Shown here one piece after another: positions 19,057 through 25,296 of a stretch of 25,296 nucleotides of DNA. The DNA is from a virus. The position numbers were made by a program, and so were the translations under genes. The notes beneath the pieces were generated by a model. It worked only from the letters and a program-made list of their open reading frames with translations. It had not been told where the DNA came from and made no database searches. The stretch covers positions 2,129 to 27,424 of IMG/VR virus record IMGVR_UViG_3300010233_000185. One strand, given 5' to 3'. Position 1 is the first letter of the stretch, and every line of letters begins with the position of its first letter.

Positions 19057-20832
19057 TTACTCCATATTACCTATACGACTCATATCTGCCCTAGTGAGAG
19101 TACCATGATCTTTAATAGCATCTTTTATAGCCGCAATCTGTTTCTCAGATAAATCTGTAGATCTTTGCAATCCCTGCATAGAGGAGGGAGTGCCGGTCTT
19201 AGGGGAAACTTCCCTAGTGCCTTGATTGCGTAAATTCTGATACCGGGGAGGGGGGACTTGGAATTCCCTAGTAGCAGGATTAACAGTAGTATTACCTGCC
19301 CCCGGATTAGATTCCAGTAAGGGTACTCCACTAGACCCAGATCCCCTCATTGTCCTACCTAAAATATCTGGAACAGTAGTACCGGATACACCAATCCCAG
19401 AGGATGCAGGGGGAAGTAATCTACCTTCTACATACTGCCTATCCATAGCAGTAGGATCTACCCCATGCACAAAACTGGTATCTACAGGAGGGCCAGTGTA
19501 GGGAGCTTTAGGCAGATACCCTTTAACATTTGGGGTATTAGCAGGAGCCGGATGAGGGGTAGTATCCCCCACATTTTTCATAGCCGCTTCAATATAGGCA
19601 TCTGAATTAGTTGGGCTAACATCCCCTTGCCGGAATATCCTAGCGTGATTCATAATATCCTCACGCAATCCAGCTAATGGACTAACAGCGCTCTGACCGG
19701 CAATTGCAGCCTGCTTATCAATAGCTGTATTGAGGAGATTAGCAACCCCCCCATACCTCTTCTGTATCTCTCTTGGACCTGCTCCCCCATTCTCGGGGTC
19801 CAACATCTTATACAGAGTATCCCGTAATGCCCTAGCCTTAGCCTCTTCCTCCGCTACATTAAGCCCAGAGGCAATAGCTGCATTTTGCTTACCAGTGGGG
19901 GAGTTATAATATCCATTGAGTTTGGCATTAGATTCCTTTAGCCTCTTCTCAAGCTCATCCACAGTAAAGTTACGATTCCATGTAGATGCTCTATCCGCTA
20001 CAGCGTTATAGGCTCCCGGATTCTCCTGCTTTAGAGTATCCCCAGCAGCATCCAACATAGCTTGGCCTATACTAGATCCACTAGTCTGCTTACCAATATC
20101 TCGGGGGATAGCCTTCCAAGTCTCTAAATCATTCCTATTCTTCTGTAGATAATTCTTAGCTGCATCAATTAGATCTGCATTAGAGCTAATAGGACCGGAT
20201 GCAGTTGACTTCACATCCTTTAGAGCCTGATCCAATGTATTTATATCTACTGCATTAGGGCCATACGCTCTAATCATTGCAGTAGTAGGATTTGCAGCAG
20301 TAGCTTTAGCGGGCAGTCCAGCAGCCCCCTCTACAGCAGATGCCCCTGCATCCCCTAGCTTCTTCATCAGATAGAGTTTGGCTAATCCCCCCACCGTAGT
20401 ACCTAATGCTCCCGCTTTATCCCCACTCTTATACTGTGCTGATACTCCTTCATATCCGGGAATTATATACTTAGCCGCAGTATCCGCAGCGGATTCAAAG
20501 TCCCCAGACTTTAAGTGATTAGTTAGTTCATCCAAGGCTTGTGTAGTTTTAGCCTTGTTCTCTTTAAACTGTTGGGCATCCTCATCCGCACTAACTAAGT
20601 GGGGAGTAGTAGCTTTCAGATATTCCCATAAGCCAGATGCTACCTCTGCTGGATTAACTTGGCCCCAAAGACTGGGCAGAAATCCCTTAGATTCCTCCTT
20701 AGGTGTAATCATTACACTCTTGGGAGTCGAATCCACATAATGTTCATATCCGGGGGGAGGGCCACTAAATCCCAGAGAGGGGGAGTCTACATAGTGTTCA
20801 TATCCCGGAGGGGGAGCTATATTACTTCCCAT
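19057..20832 (-). CDS. Large ejection-type internal virion protein
   Basis: The 591-residue product is Ala, Gly, Asn and Pro-rich with long helical middle sections (LDQALKDVKSTASGP, VAEEEAKARALRDTLYKML), of the kind seen in podovirus internal core or DNA-ejection proteins. It opens with a tandem repeat of PPPGYEHYVDS (residues about 7-17 and 25-35). There is a possible short membrane-active Gly/Ala segment (GALGTTVGGLAKLYLMKKLG), and the C-terminus is Pro/Ser-rich and probably disordered. The gene overlaps the neighbouring ejection gene by 11 bases. A palindrome copy lies just after the second repeat (Val-Met-Ile-Thr). No specific family is recognised; the role is inferred from composition and position. 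Confidence 0.55.
   Translation of the reverse strand: MGSNIAPPPGYEHYVDSPSLGFSGPPPGYEHYVDSTPKSVMITPKEESKGFLPSLWGQVNPAEVASGLWEYLKATTPHLVSADEDAQQFKENKAKTTQALDELTNHLKSGDFESAADTAAKYIIPGYEGVSAQYKSGDKAGALGTTVGGLAKLYLMKKLGDAGASAVEGAAGLPAKATAANPTTAMIRAYGPNAVDINTLDQALKDVKSTASGPISSNADLIDAAKNYLQKNRNDLETWKAIPRDIGKQTSGSSIGQAMLDAAGDTLKQENPGAYNAVADRASTWNRNFTVDELEKRLKESNAKLNGYYNSPTGKQNAAIASGLNVAEEEAKARALRDTLYKMLDPENGGAGPREIQKRYGGVANLLNTAIDKQAAIAGQSAVSPLAGLREDIMNHARIFRQGDVSPTNSDAYIEAAMKNVGDTTPHPAPANTPNVKGYLPKAPYTGPPVDTSFVHGVDPTAMDRQYVEGRLLPPASSGIGVSGTTVPDILGRTMRGSGSSGVPLLESNPGAGNTTVNPATREFQVPPPRYQNLRNQGTREVSPKTGTPSSMQGLQRSTDLSEKQIAAIKDAIKDHGTLTRADMSRIGNME
20704..20716. repeat. Palindrome TGTAATCATTACA, copy 15
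   Basis: Perfect copy about 40 codons into the ejection-type gene 19057-20832, read as Val-Met-Ile-Thr. Confidence 0.9.
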
Positions 20833-22441
20833 TTATGACCTCCCCAGTTTTAGCATCATACCAATCCTTGCCATTGTCCGTAGCAATAGTGTGATTGGTA
20901 GCGGGATCTGTAAGCTGTCTCAGAGGAGATTGCCCCCTCAGTGTTCTAGGTCTAGCCTTACCTCCAAATCTCTGAGCATCAATATTATCTAGAGTAGTTC
21001 CCGCACTACGAGTAGCAGCATCTAGAGCACCACTAAGTAAATTGACATCCATCTTAGGTGCGGCTGAACTCTCTTCTAATTGCTTCATCAATTGCTGGGG
21101 CATTCTCCCACTGAGAAGGGCCTTACCCTCTTGGAATACAAAATACCGCATGGAGGTTCTTAGATCCTGTGCGGCCCTAGCAGCTTCAGGGGACAGGCCA
21201 ACTGTGCTACCTGCATCCTGTTCGGCATTGCCTAACCTACCCAGTATTGGGCCTATACGCTGTGCTACCTCTGGATTCTGGATTGCCCTACGGATATTAC
21301 CTGCATTAGCAATAGCGTTATTGGCAGCATTCTCAGTAGTCCGGGAAGTGGCATCTGCTGGTTTAGGGAAGGAGTATCCCTGATTCTGTAATTCTTTCTC
21401 TACTCCTGTGCGGAGGGCAGATGGAACTAATCCAGCAGTATCAGGATTAATTAATACATTCTTAGCCCATCCCTTTACAGCATCCCCTCCATATTCCATT
21501 GAGAATTTCTGGGCTTCTATATTGGCCCGTTTTTGCTCTACTGCTAATCTCCCTTGACTAACTCCCAGTTCACTAGTCTTTACTCCCAATTCTTTAGCAG
21601 CTTCATCTGCCTTCTCTTGTTCTTCGGGTGATAGCAGCTTTGGATTATTACGAATATATCTAGTGAGGGAAATCTTAGTTGGGGCCTCTTCTACCTTAAC
21701 CCCAGAATCCGCTTGTACTCCGGGCAGCTGTGCCTCCCTAATAGCTTGTTCAGCCTGAGTATTAGCAGTATCCGCCTTAGTCTTTTCAAGATCGGCTTGG
21801 GCCTTCCTGAGAGACTGTGCCTTATCTATTGTTGCCTGAGTGATGTTGTAGAATGCTCCAGCATTCTTAGCCTTATCCCGAATGTTAGCAGGAGTAAGAG
21901 TTTGAGGATCAGGAAGATTAACTCCCAGAGTGCTAAAGTCTGGGTCAGAGTGTAATCCCATCAATCCCTGCCTGCCTATCTCTGCCGCTTGCTCATCATC
22001 CTCAGTACTGTTAATGGCATTAACTATGTTGCCAACCTGCCCTGCAAACTTCTCTCTATTTTCCCTCTGCCTCTCCCCTAAAGCATTATGGGCAGTAGCT
22101 TGAGTAGTGGCACTAGATATCACATTCTGGATAGTCTTAGACTGAAGCTTACCCCCCAGCATAGAGCTAAGAGACTCAGTATCCCCGGACCCATAAGCCT
22201 TTTGGAAATTGGGGTCATGCCAGTAATTCTCTAACTGGTTTTGGTCCTGCTGATCCAATACTCTCTGTTTTGCCTCAGCAGCTAAATTAGCTGCGTTCTG
22301 CTGGCTAGTCTGAATCTGCTGCTGTCTTAGTCTGTTCTCAGACATAAGACTCTGAAGAGACACTAATCCCTTATATTGATCTATGCGACTAACGGATTCA
22401 TAGGGTTTAACGCCTAGCGAAATTGTAGGATCGAGTGCCAT
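20822..22441 (-). CDS. Gln/Ala-rich coiled-coil internal virion protein
   Basis: The 539-residue product is dominated by helix-forming, Gln/Ala/Glu-rich sequence (LRQQQIQTSQQNAANLAAEA, QADLEKTKADTANTQAEQAI), with a compact C-terminal part (about 380-500: AARAAQDLRTSMRYFVFQEG). This composition and length are typical of podovirus DNA-ejection proteins that are packed in the head and form a channel after adsorption. It sits directly after the DNA-transfer protein gene (start overlapping its stop) and before another ejection-type gene. No exact family is assigned. Multiple glutamine runs are encoded by mixed CAG/CAA codons, so they do not look like recent repeat expansion. Confidence 0.6.
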   Translation of the reverse strand: MALDPTISLGVKPYESVSRIDQYKGLVSLQSLMSENRLRQQQIQTSQQNAANLAAEAKQRVLDQQDQNQLENYWHDPNFQKAYGSGDTESLSSMLGGKLQSKTIQNVISSATTQATAHNALGERQRENREKFAGQVGNIVNAINSTEDDEQAAEIGRQGLMGLHSDPDFSTLGVNLPDPQTLTPANIRDKAKNAGAFYNITQATIDKAQSLRKAQADLEKTKADTANTQAEQAIREAQLPGVQADSGVKVEEAPTKISLTRYIRNNPKLLSPEEQEKADEAAKELGVKTSELGVSQGRLAVEQKRANIEAQKFSMEYGGDAVKGWAKNVLINPDTAGLVPSALRTGVEKELQNQGYSFPKPADATSRTTENAANNAIANAGNIRRAIQNPEVAQRIGPILGRLGNAEQDAGSTVGLSPEAARAAQDLRTSMRYFVFQEGKALLSGRMPQQLMKQLEESSAAPKMDVNLLSGALDAATRSAGTTLDNIDAQRFGGKARPRTLRGQSPLRQLTDPATNHTIATDNGKDWYDAKTGEVINGK

Positions 22442-23286
22442 TATAGACCTACCGAAGAGTATGCTGGGGGATTTATATCGTAACTAGGATACGTAGGAGG
22501 TTGAATATTAAAGTCCTGTATAGGAGCATTAGCTGCTGGGCCTGTGTAATTACCTCCACCATTCAATAGAGCCTGTAAGTTCAAATACCCAGAAGCATTA
22601 TTAGTTAGTCCCTGCAATCCAGAAGTATAAGCATTAGCAGCCCCCACAGTTCCCGCAGCTTGTGCAGCCGCTCCACTAGTAAGATAACCCCCCTGAGCCG
22701 TTGCTGATTGCTGACCTAATTGCCCGAGTTGTGTTGCTGTAGTCTGCCCCAGATTGGATACAGAAGCCAACTTATTGTAGAGATTAGATTGGTTAGTGTT
22801 ATAAGTATTGAACTGAGTCATAAACTCGTTCAATTTATTCTGGAAAGTCTGTTGATAGGTCTGGTCCGCTAATCCAGTATCAAAAGCCTCAAGTGACTTC
22901 TCTGTACCACCTGTAATTGCTCCCCCAGAAGCAGATGCCCCCCGTTCAATAGCTTTCTCACCCTCTGATTGAGTAAACTGATACCCCGGAGTTGCCCTCG
23001 CCTCTTCTGCCGTAGGTGCAGTAAATGTACCTGAATAAGGGGTAGAGAAATAACCCCCCGGTTGTAGCCCGGACATAAGCTGACTAAGCCCAACCTGTCC
23101 CGCTTTTAGCCAAGGTTGTTCATTAGCCTGAGTTTGCTCAAACTCCTGATACTGAAGTTGGGCAGCTTTATCCGCAGAGTTAGCTTGGGTTTGGGATGAA
23201 GACTTAGACGCACTGCTCCCAATGAGGGCTCCTCCAACAGACCCCAGTGCTCCGATACCCGCCGCAAGTGCAATTGAAGCTCCCAT
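22441..23286 (-). CDS. DNA-transfer/injection protein, P22 gp7-like
   Basis: The 281-residue product starts with a Gly/Ala membrane-active segment (ALAAGIGALGSVGGALIGSS). A helical stretch follows, then FEQTQANEQPWLKAGQVGLS, a segment with a familiar pattern in podovirus DNA-transfer proteins (xxxPWxxAGxxAL). The rest is Gln, Gly and Asn-rich. Such proteins leave the virion before the DNA and help it cross the envelope. Start and stop overlap the neighbouring GNAT and ejection genes. The Gly/Ala N-terminus and the adjacent ACP and GNAT genes make it a possible acylation target. Confidence 0.7.
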   Translation of the reverse strand: MGASIALAAGIGALGSVGGALIGSSASKSSSQTQANSADKAAQLQYQEFEQTQANEQPWLKAGQVGLSQLMSGLQPGGYFSTPYSGTFTAPTAEEARATPGYQFTQSEGEKAIERGASASGGAITGGTEKSLEAFDTGLADQTYQQTFQNKLNEFMTQFNTYNTNQSNLYNKLASVSNLGQTTATQLGQLGQQSATAQGGYLTSGAAAQAAGTVGAANAYTSGLQGLTNNASGYLNLQALLNGGGNYTGPAANAPIQDFNIQPPTYPSYDINPPAYSSVGL

Positions 23287-23748
23287 TTAGGCTATCTCTT
23301 TCAGCACTTTCATGTAAGTTGTGCCTTGATTATTCCAACCAAGACGCTCAAATACAGCATCGACAGGATGCAGAGTTTTGCTAATGGAGATAAGAGCATC
23401 TACACCTAATTCCCTCATAGATTTCTCCATAGCCATAAACAACTGCATACCATTCAATCCGGTTCTGTACTCGGGAATAAGATAATAAAAATCATTGTAT
23501 CCATAGGTAGTAGTCCTATAATGCAGGTGAGGGGTAACCACACTTACATACCATCCAATCAATCTACCCCCATCCCTACCCGTAGTAATCTTAAGCATCC
23601 CAAGAGTATCTAAGACCCTATACCTATCCCAATCCATATCCATAGGTACTTGATCCTGATACAAACCCAATTCCCTCCACTGTCCTACTAATAAGGGTTT
23701 CAGTTCATCAAGAATATCAAACCACCTTTCGGACTGAAACGTGATCAT
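23287..23748 (-). CDS. GNAT-family acyltransferase
   Basis: The 153-residue product has the GNAT layout: GRLIGWYVSVVTPHLHY (strands before the acyl donor site), then DFYYLIPEYRTGLNGMQLFM, where RTGLNG takes the place of the pantetheine-binding R/QxxGxG/A loop, then MRELGVDALISIS and VFERLGW. GNAT enzymes move acyl groups from acyl-CoA or, in some branches, acyl-ACP to amines. GNAT-like genes are known near tail or ejection genes in other podophages. The gene follows an acyl carrier protein-like gene with a 4-base overlap (ATGA-type, start 23748 and upstream stop 23745) and precedes the DNA-transfer protein gene. Confidence 0.75.
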   Translation of the reverse strand: MITFQSERWFDILDELKPLLVGQWRELGLYQDQVPMDMDWDRYRVLDTLGMLKITTGRDGGRLIGWYVSVVTPHLHYRTTTYGYNDFYYLIPEYRTGLNGMQLFMAMEKSMRELGVDALISISKTLHPVDAVFERLGWNNQGTTYMKVLKEIA

Positions 23749-23978
23749 GTATTAGAGGCTAACCAAGTAGCCATCTCCCCAATAGTCTTAAACTGTACCA
23801 ATTGTTCATCTGGGATCTTAGTTTTAAAGGTAGTCTCAATCTGACCTATAGCCCAGAGAGTCTCTAGGGAATCATTGCCCAGTAAGGACATGGGAGAATC
23901 CATAGAACAGGGTTCATCTAAAATTTCCTCTATAGCTTGAAGTGTAATGATTACACTTTTGGGGGATACCAGGGTCAT
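23745..23978 (-). CDS. Acyl carrier protein-like protein
   Basis: The 77-residue product has the size and the signature of an acyl carrier protein: LLGNDSLETLWAIGQIETTF, with Ser37 of the DSL motif as the expected phosphopantetheine site, followed by IPDEQLVQFKTIGEMATWL, matching the IPDE-x(6)-T(I/V)G(D/E) end of the fold. The N-terminal helix includes a palindrome copy (Val-Ile-Ile-Thr). ACPs carry acyl chains for fatty-acid, polyketide and some acyltransferase reactions. No synthesis genes are nearby. The next gene is a GNAT acyltransferase, so the pair may transfer an acyl group from ACP to a target. The start overlaps the upstream stop as ATGA. Confidence 0.78.
   Translation of the reverse strand: MTLVSPKSVIITLQAIEEILDEPCSMDSPMSLLGNDSLETLWAIGQIETTFKTKIPDEQLVQFKTIGEMATWLASNT
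23943..23955. repeat. Palindrome TGTAATGATTACA, copy 16
   Basis: Perfect copy at codons 9-12 of the acyl carrier protein-like gene, read as Val-Ile-Ile-Thr. Confidence 0.9.
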
Positions 23979-24358
23979 TGGGTTATAATTTCTCCATCAC
24001 CACGTACTACTATAGAAGCAGCATTCCCACAGACAGCCCAAATAGAATCCCCAGCCTCTAGGACAATGGGGGCACTTAATGCTTGGTATCCGGGATATAG
24101 TTCTGTTGAAGGGGGGATATTCAGAGCCAATCCACTACCTAACAGGAAGTTATCTGTAGCGGCAGTGCCAGCCCATATCTGCAATGTCTGGATTGCATTA
24201 GTGGCATTAGTAAAGAAGAGACTAGTGAGTAGGACTACACAGCCTGCGGGGACAACAGCTAATCCATTCAGGATACTATTCAGTGTAGTAAAATTCAACT
24301 TAGCAGCCGCCCCAGTAGCTACTGCCTGACCCCTGTATATACCATTGATAGCTATCAC
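23975..24358 (-). CDS. Small beta-rich virion-like protein, 127 aa
   Basis: The product starts from GTG (MIAINGIYRGQAVATGAAAKL) with GAGG about 11 bases upstream. It consists of alternating hydrophobic strands and Gly/Asn turns (VVPAGCVVLLTSLFFTNATN, LEAGDSIWAVCGNAASIVV). The pattern of a strand pair before ELYPGYQAL and the final EAGDSIW resemble small beta-sandwich phage head or tail accessory proteins. No family is named with confidence. The stop overlaps the ACP-like start. Confidence 0.55.
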   Translation of the reverse strand: MIAINGIYRGQAVATGAAAKLNFTTLNSILNGLAVVPAGCVVLLTSLFFTNATNAIQTLQIWAGTAATDNFLLGSGLALNIPPSTELYPGYQALSAPIVLEAGDSIWAVCGNAASIVVRGDGEIITQ

Positions 24359-24380
24359 TTGTATAGTTTACCTCAATATC

Positions 24381-25223
24381 CTATAATCTGAACCAAAGCT
24401 TAGAGTAAAAACTAGCAGGGGTACCATCTGCTCCAACACTAGTCACAGCATTAAAATCTGAGCCATTTGTTGCCCCATGAGTTCCTACACTGGGGGCAAC
24501 AGCAATATGAGTTAGTCCATCCCCAGCACTTCCTACAGCTAGAAATACCTCAGTAGTTATATTGGGTAGGGTCTTAGCTGTTAGGGTACCGTTAGCATTA
24601 AGGTAGTTAACTATAGATCCATCACAGGCATGCCAACCATTTCCCGGAGATACATCAGCTACTATGTAGATATTACTAGGATCACCACAGAAATTAAAAG
24701 TGGCTCCATCCCAAAACAGTAAGTGATAGTAGTCGGTGACATATACAAAACTATTAGCTTGCAAAGTGGCAGAGCTAGGGAACATAGCTTGGGTCCGTAT
24801 AAGTACCTGTTGGGGACTAAACGGAACAGGTCTATTCCTTAGATAAGATCTGGCTAGAGCAAGTGAACTTTCATCAGATAGTGTATCTATAGATGATTGG
24901 GGTATTCTGGGATACTGAACTGGGGATTGCCTTCCTACTGTCATAAGAGCCATTTTCATAGCTCCCTCTATAGCAGCAAATCCAGGCATCTCCTTAGCTG
25001 CCATTAATGCCCCTACAAAGGCTGTAATGATTACACCTTGAGCACTAGGACCTTGGCTATTTGTGGACCAATTAACTGAGGGCTGAACAGCATCTCCGGG
25101 ACAGTTGGCAATATTACCCGCTATAGCATTAAACCACTTTTGCCAAGTAGTTTTGATTGACCCATCCTCATTCCAGATAGGCCAATCTATAATAGGGGCT
25201 CTACCAATAGGGGGATCATCCAT
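24381..25223 (-). CDS. Tail-collar-domain-like protein
   Basis: The 280-residue product has an N-terminal segment with IDWPIWNEDGSIKTTWQKWF, common at the start of small phage tail proteins. A central region reads FVYVTDYYHLLFWDGATFNF. The C-terminal segment SPGNGWHACDGSIVNYLN, with TLPNITTEVFLAVGS, matches the phage tail collar pattern (GWxxCDG and LPNxxxxF). It is therefore probably a receptor-contacting or fibre-attachment protein. The ATG overlaps the stop of the preceding gene (TAATG). A palindrome copy lies at residues about 63-66 (Val-Ile-Ile-Thr). Confidence 0.65.
   Translation of the reverse strand: MDDPPIGRAPIIDWPIWNEDGSIKTTWQKWFNAIAGNIANCPGDAVQPSVNWSTNSQGPSAQGVIITAFVGALMAAKEMPGFAAIEGAMKMALMTVGRQSPVQYPRIPQSSIDTLSDESSLALARSYLRNRPVPFSPQQVLIRTQAMFPSSATLQANSFVYVTDYYHLLFWDGATFNFCGDPSNIYIVADVSPGNGWHACDGSIVNYLNANGTLTAKTLPNITTEVFLAVGSAGDGLTHIAVAPSVGTHGATNGSDFNAVTSVGADGTPASFYSKLWFRL
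25023..25035. repeat. Palindrome TGTAATGATTACA, copy 17
   Basis: Perfect copy in the tail-collar-like gene, read as Val-Ile-Ile-Thr. Confidence 0.9.
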
Positions 25224-25296
25224 TAGTTTTCCCCTTCCTCAGTAGTTAGATAGGCATTAACTAGCCCCCAGAATCCATCCACCGCTCCCCCCTCTG
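25223..25296 (-). CDS. Partial CDS, C-terminus only
   Basis: The last 23 codons of a minus-strand gene (EGGAVDGFWGLVNAYLTTEE and on, ending in TAA) run in from the right edge. The stop overlaps the next ATG as TAATG, so it belongs to the same operon. Too little is present to assign a function. Confidence 0.6.
   Translation of the reverse strand, partial: EGGAVDGFWGLVNAYLTTEEGEN

Noticed and set aside
865-25035. Palindrome copies as part of a CRISPR array or transposon ends
   Set aside because: Spacing is irregular (about 110 to 3200 bases), there are no longer flanking repeats, and no cas or transposase genes are present.
1-25296. tRNA, rRNA, CRISPR or DnaA-box clusters
   Set aside because: I found no cloverleaf-like segment, rRNA-like sequence, regular repeat array or grouped TTATCCACA boxes when reading both strands.

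Overview
The window looks like part of a double-stranded DNA phage or prophage genome, podovirus-like in its virion genes. The evidence is a run of tail, DNA-ejection and tailspike genes followed on the same (minus) strand by a regulatory pair and a replication/recombination/nucleotide block. Genes are densely packed, with many ATGA, GTGA and TAATG stop/start overlaps. I see no integrase, terminase, portal or capsid gene here. The host cannot be named. The secreted, Ser/Thr/Gly-rich proteins with Sec signal peptides and the GH18 enzyme suggest a Gram-negative soil bacterium, and Acidobacteriota would fit the style, but that is only an impression.

Layout from right to left, in the direction of transcription. 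Positions 25296-22441 hold the end of an unknown gene, a tail-collar-like protein, a small virion-like protein, an acyl carrier protein-like gene, a GNAT acyltransferase and a DNA-transfer protein. Positions 22441-18557 hold two large Ala/Gln-rich ejection-type proteins and a ferritin-like protein. Positions 18493-12098 form a cassette of six consecutive genes whose products all start with a signal peptide: a tailspike, two small secreted proteins (one collagen-like), a beta-rich secreted protein, a GH18 chitinase-like enzyme sharing a C-terminal domain with its neighbour, and a further small secreted protein. The GH18 gene and most of the two genes before it (about 12.45-15.55 kb) are clearly GC-richer than the rest, which suggests recent import.

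Positions 12101-11245 hold small regulators, including an XRE-type helix-turn-helix protein. Positions 11186-857 hold a DinG-like helicase, a coiled-coil protein, a zinc-finger-like protein, an SSB-like protein, a PD-(D/E)XK exonuclease, a Sak4-like RecA-fold ATPase, small membrane proteins, a dNMP kinase, an RNase AS-like exonuclease, an ERCC4 nuclease, a Cys-rich secreted protein, a macro-domain protein and a UDG-exonuclease fusion that lacks a polymerase domain. A plus-strand HNH-AP2 homing endonuclease interrupts this block at 3284-3790. At the far left the coding direction flips to plus (1-362).

The most striking feature is a 13-bp palindrome, TGTAAT(G/C)ATTACA. It occurs 15 times perfectly and twice with one mismatch across the minus-strand block. 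It lies in promoters, over start codons and inside genes, where it usually reads Val-Ile-Ile-Thr. The pattern resembles a dispersed operator (stoperator) system. The XRE protein, whose own promoter contains a copy, is the best candidate binder in the window. The second notable item is an acyl carrier protein-like gene directly before a GNAT acyltransferase and next to DNA-ejection genes, which could be a virion-protein acylation system.
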